Source: Natronomonas sp. CBA1123 (lineage in GTDB: Archaea; Halobacteriota; Halobacteria; Halobacteriales; Haloarculaceae). From it: 64,000 bases of DNA. Position 1 is the stretch's first letter; the number at the start of each line of letters is the position of its first letter. Below the pieces are notes generated by a model. That model ran no database searches, had not been told where the DNA came from, and saw only the letters and a program-made list of their open reading frames with translations. Below are positions 26,000-33,277 of the stretch, one piece after another. The DNA is taken from NCBI RefSeq assembly GCF_009741925.1, contig NZ_WPCC01000002.1:124001-188000 (forward strand). The letters are read 5' to 3'. A program made the position numbers and the translations under genes.

Positions 26000-26108
26000 T
26001 GCGTGAAATGGGCTGTATGTGAGACCCTGAGTCGGATTGAAACACCAAATCCAGCGGCGGCAGAAGTGTGTTGGGCCGCTTTTAATGAATGCCCTCAATA
26101 GGTTCGAT

Positions 26109-26486
26109 ATGGGCGCTGAGTCACCGCGGGACTACGACTGAGAATACACGAAGCCACTCTCGGATTCGCTCCGGATTCGAATCGGCTTCAGCCACAGCCG
26201 CGGGAAGGTCACCCGGTTCGTCGTTCAGCTGGAGTACAGACTCGAAAGCAGCTGGCGTGAGGTCGTCCGCTACGACCACGACCCAGTCAGCGACTTCGGA
26301 CATGATGTCACTGAGGAAGGCCTCCACATCGACATCTATCGCGACGGCGAGAAAGCCCGGACCGAGTACGTTGCGCCGCCAATGCCGGCCGGCCTTGCCC
26401 TTGATCGCGCCGAAGACCATTTATCCAAGAACCTCGAAGGATTCGTCAAGCGGTTTGAATCATGGCACGGAATCAACAGCCGGTGA
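26109..26486 (+). pseudogene. DUF7718-like gene with an in-frame TGA
   Basis: The frame reads MGAESPRDYD, then TGA (26139-26141), then EYTKPLSDSLRIRIGFSHSRG, KVTRFVVQLEY, WREVVRYDHDP and FGHDVTEEGLHIDIYRDGE to a stop at 26486. The part after the TGA looks like the haloarchaeal DUF7718 family, and no good start codon lies just after the TGA. A TGG-to-TGA change is the simplest explanation. The 3' end overlaps the next small gene by 25 bases. DUF7718 genes with a small overlapping partner may be toxin-antitoxin-like, which is inference. Confidence 0.6.
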
Positions 26487-26626
26487 CTGAAGAAGAACTC
26501 GAGGAGGCCACTGAGAAGCTCGAGGAGCTCCGTGAAGAAATTCGGGAAGACTTAGCCGCCGATCTAGGCGGAGACCCCGAAGACTATGACGCCACCCGCC
26601 GCCCTGTCGCCGATGGCGGCGAGTGA
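26462..26626 (+). CDS. Small acidic coiled-coil protein overlapping the DUF7718-like gene
   Basis: ATG 26462 encodes 54 residues, mostly a charged helix (EEELEEATEKLEELREEIREDLAADL) followed by GGDPEDYDATRRPVADGGE. The start lies inside the preceding gene in another frame. The strong heptad-like charge pattern and tail are consistent with an antitoxin or partner of the DUF7718 protein. I do not recognise a named family. Confidence 0.55.
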   Translation: MARNQQPVTEEELEEATEKLEELREEIREDLAADLGGDPEDYDATRRPVADGGE

Positions 26627-26680
26627 TATTGTGAACTACCTGAGGGTCAAGCCTCGAGGCCCTCGCCTTTCTTAGCGAAG

Positions 26681-26868
26681 TTTGTATCGCCCCCGACGGG
26701 TGCGGGGCGATTCAAGTCGGTCCGCGTTCTATCTGGCCGCCTGGGAGTCGGACGATTCATCGGTCGTCCGGGACCGGCTTGGACGAATCAGTCGGACGGC
26801 AGAACGGCATATCGACGTGCTGGAAGAGTAGCGCCAGCCGAACCACTGGCCAGTCGTGGAGAAGGGCT
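26681..26868 (+). pseudogene. Internally deleted second copy of the ArdC/ImmA gene
   Basis: 26681-26726 copies the upstream region 24873-24918. At the 8-bp sequence GGTCCGCG the copy switches to the gene's 3' end, matching 25755-25901 (LAAWESDD.SVVRDRLGRISRTAER to stop at 26831, plus the downstream spacer). GGTCCGCG occurs at both places in the intact copy (24911-24918 and 25755-25762), so the deletion followed recombination between those direct repeats. The scar lies directly before the intact antitoxin. Confidence 0.8.
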
Positions 26869-26896
26869 TAGTACAATCAGTACATATCGATACATC

Positions 26897-27262
26897 ATGC
26901 CGATCAGTGCAGATCGCTTCGAGGAGATTACCGAAGACGATGATGCACCCGCTCCTGGGACGAACGCCGAGGCGATCCTCTCGTTTCTGCGGTCGAACGC
27001 CGATCAGGCGTTCACCCAGAGTGAGATTGCTGACGGTACGGATGTCAAACGTGGCTCCGTCGGGCCGACGCTCGTTCGGCTCCGGGAATCGGGACGCATC
27101 GACCACCGTGGGCAGTACTGGCGGATTAGCGACCACGAGCGAAGTCTCGATGCTGCAGTTGAGCATAGTGCGGCCGCTGCTGGGCGTCACGAGTCGGAAA
27201 CCTTCGACTATGATGCGTGGATGGGGCATGCGGTAGACCCGCGCGAGGATCGTGAGCAGTAA
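26897..27262 (+). CDS. Winged-helix antitoxin (second pair)
   Basis: A 121-residue protein with a winged helix at about 20-75 (NAEAILSFLRSNADQAFTQSEIADGTDVKRGSVGPTLVRLRESGRIDH, then GQYWRISD). An acidic C-terminal arm follows (ETFDYDAWMGHAVDPREDREQ). It is the same design as the antitoxin at 24227-24598 but clearly diverged. The GTG of the toxin gene lies within its last codons. A remnant of its 3' end stands at 25908-25999. Confidence 0.78.
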   Translation: MPISADRFEEITEDDDAPAPGTNAEAILSFLRSNADQAFTQSEIADGTDVKRGSVGPTLVRLRESGRIDHRGQYWRISDHERSLDAAVEHSAAAAGRHESETFDYDAWMGHAVDPREDREQ

Positions 27263-27590
27263 CACATTCCAGCGAGGCGATGTCTTCTGGGCCCCAGATC
27301 CGTTCAGGCAGAACGCAAACCCTCGGCTGTGGCTCGTCCTCGCCGCTGACTCGCTTCCGTATGCTGGCGAGGAGTACATCTGTGCCGCCCTGACGACGAG
27401 TAATCTCCCCGAGAACTACGAGATCGGGACGGACTGGATCCGCGGTCGTGACCCGTCGAAGACCTCGTACTGTTCTCCCTGGGTCGTGGCGACGATCAAA
27501 CACCAAGCCGTTGCCAATCCGCAAGGTGAAGTGACAACGGCGTTCGCAGACCGGATGATCGATGAGTGTACGGCGTACCTCGATTCCTGA
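27252..27590 (+). CDS. MazF/PemK-like toxin (second pair)
   Basis: A 112-residue PemK/MazF-fold protein. The opening FQRGDVFWAPDPFRQNANPRLWLVLA parallels the toxin at 23883-24230, followed by EYICAALTTSN and SPWVVATIKHQAV. Translation starts at GTG 27252, overlapping the antitoxin by 11 bases. It is the only surviving toxin of the duplicated ArdC/ImmA-antitoxin-toxin modules and probably acts as an mRNA interferase. Confidence 0.78.
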   Translation: MSSNTFQRGDVFWAPDPFRQNANPRLWLVLAADSLPYAGEEYICAALTTSNLPENYEIGTDWIRGRDPSKTSYCSPWVVATIKHQAVANPQGEVTTAFADRMIDECTAYLDS

Positions 27591-27645
27591 CCCTCCTTCA
27601 GGACATCTCTCCGTTCGTCCGGTGTTCCTGTCCGTTCGAAATATC

Positions 27646-27660
27646 GGCTCTGTTGAAATC
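27646..27660. repeat. Solitary IS6-like left end GGCTCTGTTGAAATC
   Basis: Identical to the left end of the element at 19990, and it stands just before another small membrane-protein gene. No matching right end or copy of the flanking octamer GAAATATC was found downstream, so the element is incomplete or decayed. Confidence 0.55.
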
Positions 27661-27689
27661 GTCTTCCTTAGACACAGTAGACGGCTCTC

Positions 27690-27992
27690 CTACCGTGGCC
27701 CAAGGATCACTTCGGGGGCGAAGACAGTGAGGTAGAGTAGACCAGTCAACCACAGAATCGCAGCGACACGCAAACCACCTGCTATCCGTCGACGCTCCGT
27801 TGGAAGGGATTCAGCGAATCCAGACAGAGCGAATCCAACCGCCATAATAAGCGAACTGATGGAGGACCCATCGCGTAGAACACCATAGTAGATGTAGATA
27901 CTCAACATAGCGAGCGAGCTGGCAAACATTACGGCCGCCTGGCGTCTTCCAGATGGTTCACTGAAAACAACGGCTTTGATTCTGGAGGGCAT
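27690..27992 (-). CDS. Small membrane protein next to a solitary IS6-like end
   Basis: A 100-residue protein with three hydrophobic segments (AAVMFASSLAMLSIYIYYGVL, SSLIMAVGFALSGFAESL and VAAILWLTGLLYLTVFAPEVIL). The ATG at 27992 (MPSRIKAVVF) is preferred to an upstream in-frame ATG at 28085, which would add a less membrane-like stretch. Its stop lies ~30 bases from the transposon-like end at 27646. That matches the pattern of the two complete elements in the window, whose cargo is also a small membrane or exported protein. Confidence 0.55.
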   Translation of the reverse strand: MPSRIKAVVFSEPSGRRQAAVMFASSLAMLSIYIYYGVLRDGSSISSLIMAVGFALSGFAESLPTERRRIAGGLRVAAILWLTGLLYLTVFAPEVILGPR

Positions 27993-28114
27993 CGGATAGT
28001 CTACTCCTCCGACAAGGTAAATAGATGTAGTAATATGAACAGTACACTCGATTTCCGTAACAGTGTGAGCACTACCGCGGAACACCTATACGTACCCAAT
28101 ACTCTGTAGCGTGC

Positions 28115-28363
28115 ATGGACAGCGATACCACGGACCTCATCCTCACCCTCTATAACGAGGAAGAAATGAGCGAATACGCTGCGCGGATGCTGCTCGACGA
28201 CGAAACCATCGATCGTTATAACGACACGCTGGAAGCGGCTGGTCGAATGGCCGGGCATCAAGATGGCGGTAATGGGATGGCTGAGTGGCCCGATGACATC
28301 CCGATGCCGTACGGTCATCTCTCTGAAGAGGAGTATTACGTCGAAGGGAATTCACGCCGATAG
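28115..28363 (+). CDS. Small acidic protein, unknown
   Basis: An 82-residue acidic protein (MDSDTTDLILTLYNEEEMSEYAARMLLDDETIDRY ...), largely helical in appearance, with a conserved-looking C-terminal WPDDIPMPYGHLSEEEYY. Codon use and acidity fit a real haloarchaeal gene. I recognise no family. It lies between the membrane protein and an alpha/beta hydrolase gene. Confidence 0.5.
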   Translation: MDSDTTDLILTLYNEEEMSEYAARMLLDDETIDRYNDTLEAAGRMAGHQDGGNGMAEWPDDIPMPYGHLSEEEYYVEGNSRR

Positions 28364-28590
28364 CTGACATCACGAAAGACGACTAGATCGGTGGAGAGAA
28401 TCAAGCCGACCGAGTCGTTGCTGACGACAATCCCGACGCTGCTGTCTGTGTTCGTTTGGACTTGGCTGTCGTCAGCTACCACTGCTCGGAAGCTCGTTGA
28501 GGAGATTAGGGACCCCCAAAGCTGAGACGCGAACAGCTACTTGCAACGCGCTCAGTCAGTGCTCAAGGGTTCTAAAAGAACAACGCGCAG
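28364..28590. other. Intergenic, possible 44-residue ORF
   Basis: A GTG at 28391 opens a short frame to 28525 with one hydrophobic stretch (LLTTIPTLLSVFVWTWL) and a charged end. Neither a promoter nor a partner supports it, so it is recorded only as a possibility. Confidence 0.2.
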
Positions 28591-29955
28591 TTATCGATTC
28601 GCCTCGACTCCAAAGTCTTCGGGGGCGAACACATCAGGTAATGGTTCGTCTCGAACCCCACGGATATCGTCCAACACGGGCTTGATGTACGACCGGAACA
28701 GCTCCGGGCCTTCAGCCATCGGGAAGTGCCCAATCGCCTTCATTTCGTGTGCCGTCGCCCCCTCACCAATCGCCTCTGCTGCCGCTCGTGCGTCGTCCGG
28801 ATTGGTCAGGTAATCGTACTCGCCGTTCATGAGATACATCCGCGTCTGGGTCGCGTCGATATCGTCGGCGGACTCCCGGTAATCGTGTTCCACCGAATAG
28901 TAGTAGAGATCGCCCTTGAGAACGCCATTGGCGCCCTGTTCGTAGTTGTACAGCGTCTCTCGCCGAGCCCATTCGGGGGAGTGTGGCGCCATCAGCCCCC
29001 ACGTCGCATACGAATTGACATCGTTCGCGTTGACATGCGGATGGGCAAGCCACCCGATGTAGAAGCCGGGCGTGAACAGACCCGCTTCCAAGCCGATGAC
29101 CGCGCGGAATCGATCGGGATACCAGTCGGCAAGCTCCATCGTAATCGTCCCCCCCATACTCGAACCGATGAAGACCGGCTCATCGAGTTCGAGGGCGTCG
29201 GCAATCGAGACGATTGTCTCGGTGAACCGCTCTCCGGTGAGGTCGTACTGATCGGCCCACCACGACTCACTCGACGGAGGCACCGACTTCCCGTGCTGTG
29301 GGAGGTCGTATGCGATGACACGGAAGTGCTCCGTGATCTCGTCGTCGTTGAGCATGTGCCGCCACTGTGAGTTGTTACAGCCAGCCGTGTGCTGACACAG
29401 CAGTGGAATCCCATCTTCCGGACCGTTCGTCTCGTAGTAGATCCGGTGTGTGATCCCATCCAACTCGACGTTGACGTACTTGCCAGTGATTTCATCGGTT
29501 GGTTCCGATGGCCGGTTCGTCCCTTCCGTTCGTGGCGTTTCACCGTTCTCGGTGGTCCGCATCAAATCCAGCGCCCGCTGGACCGACCGGAAGTTCTGGA
29601 AGACCGCCTTGTGGTCGCCGACGATGTCGAAGTATCCCTCTTCGCCCTTGACTGCCGTTCGGTAGAACGAGGCGAACAGTTCGTTGTGGTGAGCTGGTGG
29701 GACCTCTTCGACGAAGTGTTCCCATGCCTCTCGTCCCCCGACGATGGTGAATGCCCACGAATCGTCCAGCCCCGGTGTTCGAACGTCCTGTACCGCCCCG
29801 TTGTGGAAATCAAGGAGGTGGTTCTCCTCGCCGACCGCGATCACGAAATTCTCATCGAACGCATCGCGGCCCTGCAGCGTCATTTCCGGGTCGTCGTCGA
29901 CGACGTCTCGGTACTCGTCCCACCACTCCTCGCTCAGAAAGGTTTCTCCTGTCAT
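28591..29955 (-). CDS. Alpha/beta hydrolase with N-terminal SCP2-like domain
   Basis: A 454-residue fusion. Residues ~1-140 resemble an SCP2/sterol-carrier lipid-binding domain (FVIAVGEENHLLDFHNGAVQDV and WAFTIVGGREAWEHF). Residues ~170-440 form an alpha/beta hydrolase with the oxyanion region CQHTAGCNNSQWRHML, the nucleophile elbow GSSMGG, an acid in MNGEYDYLTNPDD and the catalytic His in AIGHFPMAEGP. The lipid-binding module suggests a hydrophobic ester or acyl substrate. ATG 29955 is preferred because GAGGGAG precedes it; GTG 29976 would add seven residues. Confidence 0.83.
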   Translation of the reverse strand: MTGETFLSEEWWDEYRDVVDDDPEMTLQGRDAFDENFVIAVGEENHLLDFHNGAVQDVRTPGLDDSWAFTIVGGREAWEHFVEEVPPAHHNELFASFYRTAVKGEEGYFDIVGDHKAVFQNFRSVQRALDLMRTTENGETPRTEGTNRPSEPTDEITGKYVNVELDGITHRIYYETNGPEDGIPLLCQHTAGCNNSQWRHMLNDDEITEHFRVIAYDLPQHGKSVPPSSESWWADQYDLTGERFTETIVSIADALELDEPVFIGSSMGGTITMELADWYPDRFRAVIGLEAGLFTPGFYIGWLAHPHVNANDVNSYATWGLMAPHSPEWARRETLYNYEQGANGVLKGDLYYYSVEHDYRESADDIDATQTRMYLMNGEYDYLTNPDDARAAAEAIGEGATAHEMKAIGHFPMAEGPELFRSYIKPVLDDIRGVRDEPLPDVFAPEDFGVEANR

Positions 29956-30440
29956 AGTTGTCTCCCTCGTACTCACGCTTGCAAGCGTGGCTACGAGAGC
30001 GAGACGTTTCGCGTGTAATTAGATAACAATTGTGTCAGCGGTGAAATGGGTGGGTGCTGTTAATCTACCCAGTGTGGTAGTTGCTGACGGCGAACACCAA
30101 TCGAAAGCCCTCGGCGCGGCGGCGGTCGCGACGCCGGATATCCTCGTTACCTCAGATAGCGCCCGCGTAGCGACTGTATGAACGCCGCCGCGTCTCGCCC
30201 TTTCAGTCCGCCAACGAGGTGGTCGTGGATTCAGTACGAGCTTCGTGGGGGCTGTCGAGTAGTTTAGCGAGCGGCGAGACACCCCTTACGGCCGTCAAAC
30301 TATGTGTAAGCGAGTTGGATTTCCCATAGCGTAATTGTCGATTCCGTCGAACACAGCGTCAGGGGTTCTTTTCAAAATACGTTTCCACGGCCAAGAAGCG
30401 GCGATGGACGAATTATAAATATCTCCTCGAACGCGGCACC
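29956..30440. other. Degenerate region upstream of the hydrolase gene
   Basis: About 485 bases without an intact gene. On the plus strand 30,023-30,181 reads as a protein-like fragment without a start (NLPSVVVADGEHQSKALGAA and TPDILVTSDSARVATV, then stop), probably the tail of a lost gene. The rest is unassigned up to a TATA-like box at about 30,412-30,420 in front of the HEPN-like fragment. Confidence 0.35.
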
Positions 30441-30695
30441 ATGCAGCCGGACGATCTACCCGGCACGCATCCTGGTGTCTACCGAGAGGCGGCGGCAGCT
30501 GGTATGTTCGGAGAATCGATAGCGGCTGATCTCGCAAATCTCTGGCGCGACCATCGAGCAAAAACATACTATCAGGATGGGCTCGCCTCAGCAGCGCGTG
30601 CTGAAGCGATGTACGAGCTCGCCACCGAAATTCATGCATACGTTATTGGGCGGTCCCGACAGGGACACGATGGTATCTGCGGGGACAGTATGTAG
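30441..30695 (+). CDS. HEPN-like C-terminal fragment
   Basis: 84 residues that align with the last half of the HEPN protein at 38291-38800. Corresponding blocks: a GMF/GLF turn, then LANLWRDHRAKTYYQDG beside MKDLYSENRTESYYGGG, and a shared helical tail ending in a cysteine-glycine motif. In-frame codons just upstream (YKYLLERGT) also fit the family, but the N-terminal half of the domain is missing, as is any MNT partner. It is either a decayed HEPN gene or a minimal stand-alone version. Confidence 0.5.
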   Translation: MQPDDLPGTHPGVYREAAAAGMFGESIAADLANLWRDHRAKTYYQDGLASAARAEAMYELATEIHAYVIGRSRQGHDGICGDSM

Positions 30696-30728
30696 CGATT
30701 GCGTCCTTGGCAGTCGATGGCAGATTCG

Positions 30729-30770
30729 TTAACCAACAATTCTATGTATATAGCGAGGTATGTTGGTTAA
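30729..30770. repeat. 42-bp inverted repeat element, copy 1
   Basis: TTAACCAACA (30729-30738), 22 unrelated bases, TGTTGGTTAA (30761-30770). Arms are perfect. The right arm ends 16 bases before the start of the small gene at 30787, and the central spacer of this copy is AT-rich. See copies at 35714, 37142 and 41315. Confidence 0.85.
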
Positions 30771-30786
30771 CACGAGGCGACTGCTG

Positions 30787-31107
30787 ATGTCCTACGAACC
30801 ACCGACCCCACCCGCGGAGCTCCCGACAGACCTCGTCGACACGCTCAACGGATACTCCCCAGACCAACTCCAGCACGTCGCCCACTACGCGGAGACATTG
30901 GCTGAACACAAGGAACGTGAGACGCGCCTCGAGGAGGAGTCAGACGACTCCGAGGTCAAAGCGCGACCTGACGACTTGCCGGATGAAGTGCCCACAAAGG
31001 CGACGATCACGATCAAAGAAATCAACGACAATCGCTACTACTACTGGCAGTGGCGGGATGGCGACAAAATCCGGTCAAAATACAAAGGACCCGTCAGCCC
31101 CGATTAG
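30787..31107 (+). CDS. Small haloarchaeal protein (DUF6788-like)
   Basis: 106 residues. The N-terminal half is helical (LPTDLVDTLNGYSPDQLQHVAHYAETLAEHKERE). After an acidic linker, the C-terminal half has a compact aromatic beta hairpin (ATITIKEINDNRYYYWQWRDGDKIRSKYKGPV), which resembles the DUF6788 pattern seen in many archaea and on plasmids. The role is unknown. Start ATG 30787. The inverted repeat copy 1 lies directly upstream and may control it. Confidence 0.65.
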   Translation: MSYEPPTPPAELPTDLVDTLNGYSPDQLQHVAHYAETLAEHKERETRLEEESDDSEVKARPDDLPDEVPTKATITIKEINDNRYYYWQWRDGDKIRSKYKGPVSPD

Positions 31108-31125
31108 AATGCCATTTCTTCGGAA

Positions 31126-32184
31126 TTAGACGTTTTCAAACCGCTCAACAATCGAGACAGCCCGTTCAAGTGCCTCACCGACCACGGGACTCCGATTGTC
31201 GACGAACAACGCTTCGTCCTGCCAGTGTTTTCCGGATTTATTCTCCCAGACGCCGTAGAGCGTCAGTTTCGGCAACTGAAGGACGCCGAATTGGACCGCG
31301 AGAATGTACAGCAGCGTCGTCACTCCCCGCCACGGGACTGTCGTTTTTCGAGGTAAGTCGACCGGGAAGGTGACGTGTTGGGCCCGAAGACCGACGTCCT
31401 GAGCGTTGTCGATGAACGCATAGTCGTTGCTAAAGAGCAACACTCGCTTTCGATTACCCTGATCGTACTCGCGATAGGCCTGAATAATCGCTGCGTCGCC
31501 TTTCTCAACGTCGCCGTCTTCTCCGGGAACAAGGTCTGTTCGCCGGCGTGAGGCCAACCGGCGAAACTCATACAGTCCCAAGAATCCCTCACGGTTGCTC
31601 CCTGCAGGTTGGTTCTGTAACCGAGTAAACTCCTCGCCGAAGGCCGCTGTCAAATCCGCCGTATCGTAGTGGTTGTAGTACCAATCGAGTTCTTTCTTAA
31701 CGCCTTTCGAGAGTGCATATCCCATCGTCGGCCGTCGATTGGCCCCATCGCGAGACCCTGAAACCGGATCGATATCGAGTGCCTCGGTGAGTCGAAATCC
31801 CATCAGATTCGTATCGAGCCCAATCATCACCGGATCGTGGCCCGCCTCAAGATCCGGGTAGCCATGCTGCTGTACAAACTCAGCAATCGCATCAGCGTTT
31901 TCCGGGGACACCAACCCACTGCCAACGAAAGCGCGGACGTAGCTGTTCGCGTCAGGCAAGTCATTGTACGCTCTTGGACCGTATTCGAGTTCGATTGTTT
32001 CCCGAGCATCCCGATAGGTCACAGCGCCTTTTGTGAAACGGACAGTGGCTTGCCCTGCAGCTTCGAGCTCAATGCGGAGCAGTTCGCCGATGTCGTCGCA
32101 GGGATGTTTGACCGGAATCGAGGACACACCGCTGTCATAGAGCGCGTTGAGAAGAGTGACGAGGTGGTCACGCTGGATGTACAT
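31126..32184 (-). CDS. PIN-domain-like nuclease partnered with a CARF protein
   Basis: A 352-residue protein. From about residue 115 it has PIN-fold features: MIGLDTNLMGFRL (first acid in DTN), a helical KKELDWYYNHYDTADL with a second acid, GDAAIIQAYREYD (third) and LLFSNDYAFIDNAQ (S-N-D). The N-terminal ~110 residues and the C-terminal ~90 are unassigned. The ATG overlaps the CARF gene stop by one base (TAATG), so the two are translationally coupled. A toxin-type RNase controlled by a cyclic-oligonucleotide-sensing partner is the inference. The PIN assignment is by motif reading only. Confidence 0.5.
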   Translation of the reverse strand: MYIQRDHLVTLLNALYDSGVSSIPVKHPCDDIGELLRIELEAAGQATVRFTKGAVTYRDARETIELEYGPRAYNDLPDANSYVRAFVGSGLVSPENADAIAEFVQQHGYPDLEAGHDPVMIGLDTNLMGFRLTEALDIDPVSGSRDGANRRPTMGYALSKGVKKELDWYYNHYDTADLTAAFGEEFTRLQNQPAGSNREGFLGLYEFRRLASRRRTDLVPGEDGDVEKGDAAIIQAYREYDQGNRKRVLLFSNDYAFIDNAQDVGLRAQHVTFPVDLPRKTTVPWRGVTTLLYILAVQFGVLQLPKLTLYGVWENKSGKHWQDEALFVDNRSPVVGEALERAVSIVERFENV

Positions 32185-32648
32185 TAGACCACCTCCGTGA
32201 AATCGACGAGGTCAACGTTCGTTCGCGGGATGTCCGGATAGCACCGGCCGTACGCCGTCGACTGAAGGTGGAGGTAAAAGACGTGATCGGCGCCGTGCTT
32301 GAGGCCCGCTTGGAACGCGATTGCCGACATGAATTTCCGACCCGGCGTGATATCTATCGCAACGGTGTCGTCGGTCGTGCCGGTCGCAATGCTGTCGACG
32401 AAAAACGAGGCGATAGCTCCGTAGTCGGTTTCAGCCTCTAGCCGGTGCGTATCGACAGTAGCTGTTGTGTCGTAGGTCGCGACGACGTCCTCGAGCAGCG
32501 AGACCAACGTCGGCGTTACATGATCAAGACCAGGATTCGTGAGTAGATGGATTTCATCCGGCACGAAGTGGTCGTCGCAGGCTGCAAGCAACGGGTTGAC
32601 GACCGCCTCGGTCGTGGGACTTGCAATTGTGAGCCAAATCGTCGCCAT
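32184..32648 (-). CDS. Stand-alone CARF-like domain protein
   Basis: 154 residues with a Rossmann-like CARF layout: the first strand and loop IWLTIASPTTEAVVNPLL, a mid-strand EIHLLTNPG, and the hallmark second motif VAIDITPGRKFMSAIAFQAGLKHGADHVFYLHL. CARF domains bind cyclic oligoadenylates made by type III CRISPR complexes, and stand-alone versions can be ring nucleases. No cas gene is visible in the window. It is cotranscribed with the PIN-like gene and the repeat array starts 67 bases upstream of its ATG (32648). Confidence 0.5.
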   Translation of the reverse strand: MATIWLTIASPTTEAVVNPLLAACDDHFVPDEIHLLTNPGLDHVTPTLVSLLEDVVATYDTTATVDTHRLEAETDYGAIASFFVDSIATGTTDDTVAIDITPGRKFMSAIAFQAGLKHGADHVFYLHLQSTAYGRCYPDIPRTNVDLVDFTEVV

Positions 32649-32714
32649 TCTCTCTGTTGACGCCGCGATAGTATGTGAATCTTCGGCGAATTCGAGACAC
32701 TGGACTAGTTGAGA

Positions 32715-32989
32715 ACACATCGATAGAGGGGTGTGTCCAAGCCAACTACCGAGGACGAACACATCGATAGAGGGGTGTCCCGACCCAACGACCAATCTCC
32801 AGTTGAACAGCCACCAATCGATGTTCCCTGAAACCCTGATTTCGAGACATACGGAGTGTTTTGAGGGAATTTACATATCGATAGAGGGGTGTTTCGGTGA
32901 CCCTTGAGGTGATTTGGAAATCGCAGATTTTCACTCAACAACCGTGTGTCACGATAACAGCCAAACTGTACACATCGATAGAGGGGTGT
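32715..32989 (+). repeat. Four irregularly spaced copies of a 20-bp repeat
   Basis: ACACATCGATAGAGGGGTGT occurs at 32715-32734, 32759-32778, 32970-32989 and with one change at 32873-32892. All are in the same direction. Start-to-start spacings are 44, 114 and 97 bases. Each unit has ACAC/GTGT ends and an ATCGAT palindrome. The uneven spacing argues against an ordinary CRISPR array. The units could be iterons or ORB-like sites for a replication initiator, or operators of the CARF-PIN operon. Confidence 0.75.
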
Positions 32990-33070
32990 GCCGAAACAAA
33001 ACCGCGACAATGGAGACGGTCCGTTTGATATCCTCTCACGCCTGAGCGGGGGGCTTCCGCTCGCTACGTG

Positions 33071-33267
33071 TCAGGTTTCGTTGCGGATCTGTGCGTTGAC
33101 GACTGACTCAACTTCAGATGAGGCAACCATGTCGATTCTAGAGTCTTCACGAAGCGTTTCGAGAATCGTCTCTGGACGCTCACCGAATTGGAACTCAAGA
33201 GACGTCCCTGAACCGGGACCGTGGCTCCGACGTTCGAAATTCACCAGCGAGTACCTAGTCAGCTCTG
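33071..33267 (-). pseudogene. Remnant, possibly the C-terminus of an Orc1/Cdc6-type protein
   Basis: Without a start codon, the minus strand encodes about 65 residues (RYSLVNFERRSHGPGSGTS, LEFQFGERPETILETLRED, SRIDMVASSEVE) ending in a stop. The beta-wing followed by a PETILETLRED helix reminds me of the C-terminal winged helix of haloarchaeal Orc proteins. It differs from the intact Orc1 in this window. If correct, a second initiator gene stood here, next to the four-copy repeat array. Confidence 0.35.
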
Positions 33268-33277
33268 TTTCTCATTC

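Noticed and set aside
28056-28073. A decayed right end (GATTTC...AACAG...AGC) for the element beginning at 27646
   Set aside because: The match needs several insertions and the expected octamer GAAATATC does not follow.
32715-32989. Calling the four 20-bp repeats a CRISPR array
   Set aside because: Spacings of 44, 114 and 97 bases are too irregular, the unit is short and no cas1/cas2 or effector genes are present.
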